A stretch of DNA of 15,876 bases from Helicobacteraceae bacterium UBA6016 (GTDB taxonomy: Bacteria; Campylobacterota; Campylobacteria; Campylobacterales; UBA6016). A program made the translations under genes and the position numbers. Below the pieces are notes generated by a model. The model had not been told where the DNA came from and did no database searches. It was given only the letters and a program-made list of their open reading frames with translations. Below are positions 1 to 6,928 of this stretch, piece by piece (position 1 is the first letter of the stretch; every line of letters begins with the position of its first letter). The stretch is from NCBI GenBank assembly GCA_002428055.1, contig DIZY01000094.1:9232-25107 (forward strand). The letters run 5' to 3'.

Positions 1-949
1 CCAAGAAGAGGTAAGAAAGGTTACAGGGCATGAAGGCGGTAAATTTTCTCTTACGGTTGGAGCGCTTAGGGTATCCAAAATATCAAACGGCGTATCAAAA
101 CTTCACGGCGAAGTGGCGAACAAAATGTGGGAGTCAACACCGGATATCTGTCCGATAATTTCGATTACCAATGCGCAAAATAAGAAATTTTGGGCGGATA
201 AACCGCTTCAGAATGCGTATGACGAGTATGACGATTACGGATTACTGGCTAGAAAAAAACATCTCAAAAGAAAGCTTTTTGATATAGTTGCAGACCAGAC
301 CGGTAAGATGTTTGACCCTGAAGTGCTTACGATAGTATGGTCAAGAAGATTTGCGGAGTACAAAAGAGCTGGGCTAATCAAGCGAAACTGGGAGAAGTTT
401 CATGAGCTTGTAACCAGAAAAGACAGACCGATACAGGTCATCTGGGCGGGCAAGCCGCATCCAGCCGATGTAAATGCCATCAAGCTCTTCAATGAGCTTG
501 TCTATTCGACTGAAAAACTAAAAAGATGTGCCGTGCTTGTAAGATATGAGATAAACCTTTCAAATCTTCTCAAAAAAGGCGCAGATATATGGCTAAATAC
601 CCCAAGGGTAACAAGAGAGGCGTCTGGGACGAGCGGAATGGCTGCGGCAATGAACGGAGCGGTTAACTTCTCTATCAATGACGGTTGGCATTTGGAGTTT
701 CAAAATCACGGCGAAAATAGCTTTACTATATTTCAAGACGGCGATAAAGATACAATTATTCAAGATGAAGAGGATGCTTTCAATCTTATAAATATCCTTG
801 AAAGCGAGATATTGCCAAAATATTACGATGAGCCGGAGAAGTGGCTTGAAATCGTTAAAAACTCTATGAACGACATAGCGCCGTACTTTGATACCGGTAG
901 AATGGCGAACGAGTACTACGAAAAGCTCTACAAGTACAACTGCCAGTAG
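1..949 (+). CDS. Alpha-glucan phosphorylase family protein (GT35), 3' end only
   Basis: The frame is open from base 2, so the gene starts upstream of the window; about 315 C-terminal residues are present. The stretch NGVSKLHGEV (bases 95-124) matches the active-site histidine region of GT35 phosphorylases, and RRFAEYKR (344-367) matches the phosphate-binding Arg/Lys block (rabbit muscle R569 and K574). EASGTSGM (617-640) holds the Glu that contacts the sugar. The C-terminal stretch with YEKLY (915-929) resembles the short phosphorylase subfamily (TIGR02094-like). Family role: release of glucose-1-phosphate from alpha-1,4-glucans in the cytoplasm. Odd point: the lysine that carries pyridoxal phosphate follows the Met of this motif in classical enzymes; here codon 641-643 is GCT (Ala). 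It may therefore be a non-classical or non-phosphorolytic member. Pyruvate kinase follows 24 bases later, consistent with co-transcription. The family is well supported; the activity is uncertain. Confidence 0.9.
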   Translation, partial: QEEVRKVTGHEGGKFSLTVGALRVSKISNGVSKLHGEVANKMWESTPDICPIISITNAQNKKFWADKPLQNAYDEYDDYGLLARKKHLKRKLFDIVADQTGKMFDPEVLTIVWSRRFAEYKRAGLIKRNWEKFHELVTRKDRPIQVIWAGKPHPADVNAIKLFNELVYSTEKLKRCAVLVRYEINLSNLLKKGADIWLNTPRVTREASGTSGMAAAMNGAVNFSINDGWHLEFQNHGENSFTIFQDGDKDTIIQDEEDAFNLINILESEILPKYYDEPEKWLEIVKNSMNDIAPYFDTGRMANEYYEKLYKYNCQ

Positions 950-960
950 TTTTTATTTTT

Positions 961-967
961 AGAAGGA
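961..967 (+). promoter_or_regulatory. Ribosome binding site fixing a GTG start for pyk
   Basis: AGAAGGA lies 6 bases before the GTG at 974. No ATG is available nearby in this frame, and the protein begun at GTG opens with RKTKIVATVGP, which is where pyruvate kinases normally begin. The GTG start is therefore well supported. Confidence 0.75.
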
Positions 968-973
968 TTTATT

Positions 974-2407
974 GTGAGAAAAACAAAAATAGTCGCCACC
1001 GTAGGACCAGCTACAGACTCTGAGGAGATGATAGAGAAGCTAATTTTGGCCGGCGTAAATGTGTTTAGATTTAATTTTTCACACTCTACGCATGAATATC
1101 ACGGCGCCAATCTAGCAAAAGTACGGAAAGTCTCCGAAAAACTCGGCGTGTGCGTCGCCGTCCTGCAAGATATTTCCGGACCGAAGATAAGGGTGGGCGA
1201 TGTGGATGGCGTAATGCTGCTTGATGTGGATGATATACTTAGTTTTTATCCGGAGGCGGGTTTTGACGATAAATACGGTGTCACGCTCAATCATCCGCAA
1301 ATCCTTCCGTCTCTAAAAGCGGGCGACCTGATATATTTAGCCGATGGCAGTATTAGATGCGAAGTAACGGAAAATACCGGCGGAGTAGTCCGCACCAAAG
1401 TAGTTGTAGGCGGAGACCTGACAAGTAAAAAAGGGGTTAATTTTCCAAATGCCTCTATTCCGATTGCCGCAATTACCGAAAAAGACATCAAAGATATGGA
1501 GTTTGGCGTCAAAATAGGCGTTGATATGATGGCTGTCTCTTTTGTTAAATCTCGTGAGGATATAGAAGAAGCAAAGCGAATAGTTGCCGGATTTGGCGGT
1601 GATTGTCCAATCTTTGCAAAAATCGAAAAGAGTGAAGCTGTTGAAAATCTATCGTCTATAGTAGAGATTGCCGATGGATTGATGGTGGCCAGAGGTGACC
1701 TTGGCGTAGAACTTGGACTGCCGAAAGTGCCGATAGCGCAAAAAAAGATAATCAGAGCCGCAAACCGTAAGGGAATTCCAGTAATTACGGCTACACAGAT
1801 GCTAACCTCTATGATAGACTCCCCTTATCCGACAAGAGCGGAAGTGAGCGATATAGCAAATGCCGTACTAGACGGCACGGATGCAGTAATGCTATCAGAT
1901 GAAACGACAGTCGGCAAATATCCGATAGAGGCGATAAAAGTACTTGACGAGGCGATAAGGGAGGTGGAGAGTATCTATCCTTTCTATCGAAACCTTGACA
2001 AGATACACAACCCTGCGGACGCAATAGCCGTAGCAGCAAATAGAATGGCGGAAGATATGGAGCCAAACGCTCTAATAGCCTTTACTAGAAGCGGCGGAAG
2101 CGCTAGAAGCCTTGCAAAATTCAGACCGAAAGCGGATATATTGGTTCCGGTGCATACGGTGGAGACCTATCGAAGACTAGCTATTGTTTGGGGTGTAAGA
2201 CCGCTATTTGTTCTTGAGGAGCATGAGAGTACAGATAGAATGTTGTGCGAGTTTACGCTAAAAGCTCTTGAGACCGGCGCTATGCAAGAAGACGGTACCT
2301 ATATAGTGACCGTCGGCTACCCAACCGGACAGCAAGGCACCACAAATCTTGTCAGAATAATGCGTGCGGCAGATATAGAACATGCAAAAAGTGTTTGTAC
2401 TCTTTAA
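974..2407 (+). CDS. pyk: Pyruvate kinase, standard three-domain type
   Basis: 477 aa, the usual length for bacterial pyruvate kinase. It converts phosphoenolpyruvate and ADP to pyruvate and ATP, the last step of glycolysis, in the cytoplasm. Visible landmarks are the N-terminal KIVATVGP, the FRFNFSH loop (R32, N34, S36), the B domain (about 70-165), the catalytic AKIE motif (K216, metal ligand E218), ARGDLGVE (D242), TATQML (T274) and a C-terminal allosteric-type domain (about 345-477) ending with a PTGQQGTTN loop. In SGPKIR, K71 sits where K+-dependent enzymes have Glu (rabbit E117), which by family knowledge points to a K+-independent enzyme. It starts with GTG behind a good ribosome binding site. 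A second, differently built pyruvate kinase is encoded at 8877-10679. Which effector (sugar phosphate or AMP) controls this one cannot be read here. Confidence 0.95.
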   Translation: MRKTKIVATVGPATDSEEMIEKLILAGVNVFRFNFSHSTHEYHGANLAKVRKVSEKLGVCVAVLQDISGPKIRVGDVDGVMLLDVDDILSFYPEAGFDDKYGVTLNHPQILPSLKAGDLIYLADGSIRCEVTENTGGVVRTKVVVGGDLTSKKGVNFPNASIPIAAITEKDIKDMEFGVKIGVDMMAVSFVKSREDIEEAKRIVAGFGGDCPIFAKIEKSEAVENLSSIVEIADGLMVARGDLGVELGLPKVPIAQKKIIRAANRKGIPVITATQMLTSMIDSPYPTRAEVSDIANAVLDGTDAVMLSDETTVGKYPIEAIKVLDEAIREVESIYPFYRNLDKIHNPADAIAVAANRMAEDMEPNALIAFTRSGGSARSLAKFRPKADILVPVHTVETYRRLAIVWGVRPLFVLEEHESTDRMLCEFTLKALETGAMQEDGTYIVTVGYPTGQQGTTNLVRIMRAADIEHAKSVCTL

Positions 2408-2414
2408 AAAAGCG

Positions 2415-2443
2415 TTGCCATATAAAAATTTAAATGATAATAT
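2415..2443 (+). promoter_or_regulatory. Possible sigma-70 promoter before gap
   Basis: The 67-base gap between pyk and gap holds TTGCCA (2415-2420; 5/6 to TTGACA) and, downstream, GATAAT (2436-2441; 5/6 to TATAAT, spacing 15) overlapping TAATAT (2438-2443; spacing 17). The gap is unusually long for this cluster and AT-rich. AT-rich DNA yields such matches by chance, and Campylobacterota promoters rely little on a -35 box, so this is only a candidate for an internal start feeding gap-pgi-pfkA and beyond. Confidence 0.3.
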
Positions 2444-2463
2444 TAGAAGATAACTTGAAATAC

Positions 2464-2468
2464 AGGGG
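2464..2468 (+). promoter_or_regulatory. Ribosome binding site fixing a GTG start for gap
   Basis: AGGGG lies 6 bases before the GTG at 2475. The protein from this GTG starts (V/M)ALKVAINGFGRIG, the normal beginning of GAPDH, so the non-ATG start is convincing. Confidence 0.7.
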
Positions 2469-2474
2469 TGAATA

Positions 2475-3470
2475 GTGGCTTTAAAAGTAGCAATAAACGG
2501 TTTTGGTAGAATAGGAATGATAGCGGCGAGAATAATAGCCGGCAGGGAAGATATTGAGCTGGTAGCGGTAAATGCGACGATGAAACCCGATATGCTCGAA
2601 TATCTACTCAAATACGACTCCGTACACGGTATTTTTGAGAATGTGAAGCTTCTTGACGATAGTAGCTTTCAGATTGGCAAAAATAGAGTAAAAATATTCT
2701 CAGATAGAGACCCAAAAAATGTAGATTTCGGCGCATACGGCGCTGAGCTTGTCATAGAGTGTACCGGTGCGCTACTCTCCACACAGCTTGCGCAGGCTCA
2801 TCTGAAGGGGGGCGTAAAAAAAGTACTTATGTCGGCTCCCGCAAATGATGATACTCCTACTTATGTCTACGGTGTTAATCACTTGGAGTATAAAGGCGAA
2901 ACCATCGTCTCAAACGCATCTTGTACGACAAACTGTCTTGGCCCAATAACAAAAATACTCCATGACGCAGTCGGTATAGAAAAAGGGATTATGACGACGG
3001 TGCATAGCTATACAAACGACCAAAATATTCTTGATGTTAAGCACTCAAAAGACAAAAGAAGGGCGAGAGCCGCAGCTATTAATATCATACCGACAAGCAC
3101 GGGTGCGGCAAAAGCGATAGGCAAAGTAATCCCAGAGTTAAACGGTAAGCTAAACGGATACTCTCTCAGGGTTCCGACTCCGGATGTATCTATCGTGGAC
3201 ATGAGTTGCTTGCTAAAGAGAAAAGTAACCAAAGAAGAGATAAACGCTATATATAAAGAAGCGTCACAGACCGGTTACAAAGGGTTGGTAGAGTATGATG
3301 AGGATATGAGGGTTTCATCCGATTTTATCGGCTCTACCTACAGCGCTATATTTGTTCCGGACTCTACGCAGGTAGTAGACGGCGATATGGTAAAAGTAGT
3401 GGCTTGGTACGATAATGAATGGGGCTACACATCTAGACTCGTGGATATGGCAAAACATATAGGGGGATAA
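2475..3470 (+). CDS. gap: Glyceraldehyde-3-phosphate dehydrogenase, type I
   Basis: 331 aa, normal family length. It interconverts glyceraldehyde-3-phosphate and 1,3-bisphosphoglycerate using NAD(P), in the cytoplasm. Landmarks are the Rossmann INGFGRIG (residues 7-14), the active site SNASCTTN (catalytic C150), the partner H177 in TVHSYTND, and the C-terminal WYDNEWGY. Cofactor choice: strict NAD enzymes have Asp after the AVN/AIN strand end, but here it is AVNA (A34). The Leu-Pro pair of NAD enzymes (about 187-188 in Bacillus stearothermophilus) is replaced by Val-Lys at 188-189. As I recall it, B. subtilis GapB, the NADP-using anabolic form, also has Ala at the first site. I infer NADP or dual use, so the enzyme may work in both glycolysis and gluconeogenesis. 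GTG start. Pgi starts 3 bases after the stop codon. Confidence 0.95.
   Translation: MALKVAINGFGRIGMIAARIIAGREDIELVAVNATMKPDMLEYLLKYDSVHGIFENVKLLDDSSFQIGKNRVKIFSDRDPKNVDFGAYGAELVIECTGALLSTQLAQAHLKGGVKKVLMSAPANDDTPTYVYGVNHLEYKGETIVSNASCTTNCLGPITKILHDAVGIEKGIMTTVHSYTNDQNILDVKHSKDKRRARAAAINIIPTSTGAAKAIGKVIPELNGKLNGYSLRVPTPDVSIVDMSCLLKRKVTKEEINAIYKEASQTGYKGLVEYDEDMRVSSDFIGSTYSAIFVPDSTQVVDGDMVKVVAWYDNEWGYTSRLVDMAKHIGG
3461..3466 (+). promoter_or_regulatory. Ribosome binding site of pgi inside the end of gap
   Basis: AGGGGG lies within the last codons of gap, 7 bases before the pgi ATG at 3474, so ribosomes finishing gap pass directly over the pgi start region. This suggests translational coupling. 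Confidence 0.65.
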
Positions 3471-3473
3471 AAT

Positions 3474-4742
3474 ATGATTTCCAAAAAGCTCTTTTTTGAG
3501 GACGCTAACAACGAAGTTTCCGAAGAGGTCGTAAACGGCCTTCAAGATAGAATCAAAGAGGAGCAAAAGGAAATCGGCTTTTATAGCCTTCCGACAGACT
3601 CCAATGAGACAATGGATAAGATATATAAGTTTATCCTCTCTAATAACTCCGTATACAAAGGCAAGATAAAAAATCTTGTGATTTTGGGTATCGGCGGCTC
3701 CTCTCTTGGCACAAAAGCGATAGACACGGCGCTAAAACATACAAAAAACCGTAATGACATAAAGCTAATTTTTTTGGAAAACTGCGACCCTAATGAGATA
3801 AACTCCTCTTTAAAGGGCATAAGCTCCAAAGACTCTATGTTTATCATGATTTCAAAATCAGGCGCAACGATAGAGACGACAAGCCTTGCGAAGCTAGTTA
3901 TTTACAAATTTTTTGACACGCTAGAAAATCCAAAGCTCAAAAAAAGATTTTTGATAGTTACCGATGAGGGTTCGCCGCTTGATAAGTTCGGCGAGGAACT
4001 TAGTCTTGAGAGATTTTATATCGCTCCAAATGTCGGCGGCAGATTTTCCGTACTTAGCGCCGTAGGACTACTACCTCTTGCGATACTCGGATATGATATT
4101 AGAAAACTACTTCTTGGGGCTAGTAAACTCAAAAAAAGCTTTTTTGACGGCAATGAGAGAGAAATGGTTCAAAAAGCAGCCTATTTAGTTCAAAATTTTG
4201 AGAGATACCCTATAAATGTACTCTTTTCATACTCCAGTTCATTAGAAAAACTAACAGCTTGGTATGTCCAACTATGGGCGGAGAGTCTTGGTAAAATAAA
4301 TAGCAGTGGGCAGAGCGTAGGGCTTACGCCGATAGGTCTTATCGGCTCCGTAGACCAGCATTCATTTTTGCAGCTTGTTATAGAGGGACCGAAAAATAAG
4401 ACGGTTACTTTTATCAAGGTAAAAGATTTTAAAAACAGCGCCAAAATCCCGAATGTCAGCATAAAAAATCTAGAAAAAACAGACTTTGTAAATGGGCTTG
4501 AATTTGCGCAGCTTCTAAATTCACAATGTGAGGCAACACTTGAAACCCTTATAGAAAAAGGGGTAAAAGTAGACCTTATTGAGCTTGACACTCTTAATGA
4601 AGAGAGTATAGGCTCGCTTATTTTTTACTTTGAGCTACTAACCGCCGTTGCGGGAGTGCATTTTGGTATCAATACATATGACCAGCCCGGTGTAGAGTCC
4701 GGCAAAATAAAGCTTTTTGAAAAATTAAACAACAAAAATTAA
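3474..4742 (+). CDS. pgi: Glucose-6-phosphate isomerase, short form
   Basis: 422 aa, matching the short bacterial/thermophile-type enzymes rather than the roughly 550 aa E. coli form. It interconverts glucose-6-phosphate and fructose-6-phosphate in the cytoplasm. Landmarks are the sugar-isomerase fold motif LGIGGSSLG (71-79), the phosphate-binding SKSGATIET (127-135), NVGGRFS (R190), WAESLGK (catalytic Glu, E270), SVDQHSFLQL (H296) and YDQPGVESGK (K411). These correspond to rabbit R272, E357, H388 and K518, so the active site is complete. It sits between gap and pfkA with gaps of 3 and 9 bases. In this position it links glucose-phosphate from glycogen to the PFK step, or carries the reverse flux for glycogen synthesis. 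Confidence 0.95.
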   Translation: MISKKLFFEDANNEVSEEVVNGLQDRIKEEQKEIGFYSLPTDSNETMDKIYKFILSNNSVYKGKIKNLVILGIGGSSLGTKAIDTALKHTKNRNDIKLIFLENCDPNEINSSLKGISSKDSMFIMISKSGATIETTSLAKLVIYKFFDTLENPKLKKRFLIVTDEGSPLDKFGEELSLERFYIAPNVGGRFSVLSAVGLLPLAILGYDIRKLLLGASKLKKSFFDGNEREMVQKAAYLVQNFERYPINVLFSYSSSLEKLTAWYVQLWAESLGKINSSGQSVGLTPIGLIGSVDQHSFLQLVIEGPKNKTVTFIKVKDFKNSAKIPNVSIKNLEKTDFVNGLEFAQLLNSQCEATLETLIEKGVKVDLIELDTLNEESIGSLIFYFELLTAVAGVHFGINTYDQPGVESGKIKLFEKLNNKN

Positions 4743-4751
4743 GGAATATCT

Positions 4752-5714
4752 ATGTCAATAGCCGTTATGTGTTCAGGCGGCGACGCCGCCGGTATGAATC
4801 CTGGTGTAAAGCAGTTTGTAGAGTACAGCTTTGAACTTGGGCTAAAACCTTATCTCATTTATGACGGACTAGAAGGGCTTATAGACGGCGATATTAAAGA
4901 GGCTACGCACGAGAGGGTCGGCGGTATCATTCATAGAGGCGGCACCGTTATTCGTTCGTCTCGATCAAAGCGCTTTTTTGACATAGAGTTTAGAAAACAG
5001 GCTTTTGAAAATCTAAAAGAAAAAGGGATAGATAAGCTCGTCGTATTCGGCGGAGACGGCTCTTTTCGTGCTATGAGACAGTTTTATCATGACTTTGGCA
5101 TCAACTTTGTCGGAATTCCTACTACGATAGATAACGATATATTCGGTACCGACTACTGCCTTGGCGTTGATACGGCGCTCAATGTGATTAGAACTTCAAT
5201 AGATGACATTAGAGATACGGCCGCCTCCTTTAAGCGAGCTTTTGTGATTGAGACGATGGGAAGGGATTGTGGATATTTGGCTCTCGTGTCTGCCCTTACG
5301 AGCGGGGCGGAGATGCTTGTTGTGCCTGAGATGGAAAACGATTTTGAATCTTTAAAGACAAAATTCAAGCAGCAGATAAAAGACGGTAGAAGCTATATTA
5401 TAGCGATTGTGGCAGAGGGTAGCGGTAAGACCGATGAGGTGTGCGAGTGGTTTAAGACCGATATAGGCATGGACTCAAGGGCAAGCACGATAGGACACAT
5501 TCAAAGAGGCGGAAGCCCTAGCGTATTTGATAGATTGATGGCGTTTGAGTTTGCGAAGCTCTCCATCGATAAGCTAATGCTAAAAGCTGATGATAGAAAT
5601 GTAATTGTCTATAAAGATTCAAAATTTGATTTTGTAAGTATCGATTATATAGGCTCCCAAAAATATCAGATTAAATCGGATTTAATAAAGCTGGCAGAAA
5701 AGCTTGTTAGGTAA
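4752..5714 (+). CDS. pfkA: 6-phosphofructokinase (PfkA family)
   Basis: 320 aa, the normal size of bacterial PfkA. It phosphorylates fructose-6-phosphate to fructose-1,6-bisphosphate. Landmarks are SGGDAAGMN (8-16), GGTVIRSSR (63-71), GGDGS (100-104), TIDND with catalytic base D127, ETMGRDCGY (167-175), AEGSGK (221-226) and GHIQRGGSP (248-256). The Gly of GGDGS is the ATP-type residue, but position 124 is Thr (PTTIDND); ATP enzymes usually have Gly and PPi enzymes Lys. In the E. coli effector site, R21 aligns with K20 and R25 with E24, so regulation by ADP/PEP is probably changed. The ribosome binding site AAGGA (4741-4745) overlaps the pgi stop. The next gene begins 4 bases after the stop. 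ATP is the likely donor, but this is not proven. Many Campylobacterota (for example Campylobacter jejuni) lack PFK, so its presence is informative. Confidence 0.93.
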   Translation: MSIAVMCSGGDAAGMNPGVKQFVEYSFELGLKPYLIYDGLEGLIDGDIKEATHERVGGIIHRGGTVIRSSRSKRFFDIEFRKQAFENLKEKGIDKLVVFGGDGSFRAMRQFYHDFGINFVGIPTTIDNDIFGTDYCLGVDTALNVIRTSIDDIRDTAASFKRAFVIETMGRDCGYLALVSALTSGAEMLVVPEMENDFESLKTKFKQQIKDGRSYIIAIVAEGSGKTDEVCEWFKTDIGMDSRASTIGHIQRGGSPSVFDRLMAFEFAKLSIDKLMLKADDRNVIVYKDSKFDFVSIDYIGSQKYQIKSDLIKLAEKLVR

Positions 5715-5718
5715 CGAT

Positions 5719-6915
5719 ATGAAAAAAAAAGTAGTTATAATCGGTGGCGGATACGGTGGCATAAGGGCAGCTCACGCTCTTTCGAAATATAATGAATTTG
5801 AAATTACGCTTATGGATACGAGACCATATCACTATCTACAGACGGATGTGTATGATTTTATAGCCAACAAAAGCACTATAACCGATATTAGCGTTAGTCT
5901 CGTAACGCTTTTTTTTGGCGGCAAAGTCAACTTCTTGCAGCGAAAAATTACCAAAATAGTTCCGAATGAAAACAAACTAATAACAAACTTCAATGAAGAG
6001 CTATCTTTTGATTATTTCGTGCTTGCAATAGGTTCTAGAACATACTTTCCGTCATTTATTGAAGGGTTGTCTGAACACGCTCACGGTGTAAAAAGTATCA
6101 AAAGAGCTTTTGAATTCAAGCAAAAATTTGAAGAAGCAATATATAAAAAAGTAGAGTCTGAGGGTGTCTGCGAGCTAAACCCTGATTTTAATGTTGTAAT
6201 AGGCGGCGGCGGTCTTTCCGGAGTTGAGGTTGCGGCGGCTATGGCGGAGTATTCGCAGAGATTTTTTGCAATGGGCGGCTATGCGTGCGGCGGAATAGCA
6301 GTGCATCTGATTGAGGCCTCTGAGAGTATTTTGCCTGGCGTAGACCAGTATCTCGTGCGAAAAAGCAGGCAACGACTCGAAGAGCTTGGCGTCAATATGA
6401 TAGTCGGAGATAAAATTCTCAAAGTCGATGAGCATAGTGTGCATCTTGGAAGCGGCAAAAGCGTACCGATGAATTTTATGATTTGGACTGGCGGCGTAGA
6501 GGTAAGGCGGATAGAGAGTGACGGATTTACCTACAACCCAAGAGGACAGCTCAAAATAGACGAGTTCTCTAGGGTTGAGGGATTTGCGAATATATTTGCG
6601 ATAGGCGATTGCGCACAGGTCGTAAATACAAAAGGCAAAACGCTAGCCCCTACGGCTATGGTGGCAGAATTTGGCGCAGATATTGCGGCGTATAATATAG
6701 CGGCTACGGAACAGAAGAAAACACTCAAAAAAATAGAGTTTGACCTGCCGGGAATGCTTGTTGCCCTCGGCGGCTTTTATACGGCGGGCGTGATATACGG
6801 CATACGGCTTAGCGGAATATTCGGATTTTTGGCAAAAAAAGCGGTAAGTCATATCTATAAATGGCCATTGACACGAAAATGCAAAAAATCTCTCGTAAAA
6901 TCTTGTAACAACTAA
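5719..6915 (+). CDS. Type II NADH dehydrogenase-like flavoprotein
   Basis: 398 aa from the ATG at 5719; a longer frame from a TTG at 5704 is less likely because AGG at 5709-5711 is well spaced from the ATG and the Rossmann motif then sits at the normal N-terminal place. The FAD-binding GGGYGG (9-14) ends its fold at MDTRP. The NADH-binding GGGGLSGVE (162-170) is followed by HLIEA, whose Glu favours NADH over NADPH. FAIGDC (293-298) is the second FAD motif. The tail (about 343-398: hydrophobic stretches, then Lys/Arg-rich) fits membrane-surface attachment. Family role: electron transfer from NADH to quinone without proton pumping. The AQxAxQ quinone motif reads AMVAEF here, so the acceptor is uncertain. 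It lacks the cysteine arrangement expected of sulfide:quinone reductase. Its place after pfkA suggests re-oxidation of glycolytic NADH. Confidence 0.82.
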   Translation: MKKKVVIIGGGYGGIRAAHALSKYNEFEITLMDTRPYHYLQTDVYDFIANKSTITDISVSLVTLFFGGKVNFLQRKITKIVPNENKLITNFNEELSFDYFVLAIGSRTYFPSFIEGLSEHAHGVKSIKRAFEFKQKFEEAIYKKVESEGVCELNPDFNVVIGGGGLSGVEVAAAMAEYSQRFFAMGGYACGGIAVHLIEASESILPGVDQYLVRKSRQRLEELGVNMIVGDKILKVDEHSVHLGSGKSVPMNFMIWTGGVEVRRIESDGFTYNPRGQLKIDEFSRVEGFANIFAIGDCAQVVNTKGKTLAPTAMVAEFGADIAAYNIAATEQKKTLKKIEFDLPGMLVALGGFYTAGVIYGIRLSGIFGFLAKKAVSHIYKWPLTRKCKKSLVKSCNN

Positions 6916-6928
6916 AGGAAAAGACGCT

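Noticed and set aside
641..643. Treating the missing PLP lysine as a frameshift or pseudogene signal
   Set aside because: The frame is intact on both sides, surrounding motifs are conserved and the C-terminus is complete, so this is a clean substitution rather than decay of the gene.
4190..4591. 133-codon open frame on the - strand
   Set aside because: It is antisense to pgi, whose catalytic motifs run through the same bases; the composition is that of a shadow frame.
5704..5718. TTG start adding five residues to the NADH dehydrogenase-like protein
   Set aside because: The ATG at 5719 has AGG at a better distance and puts the FAD motif at the usual place.
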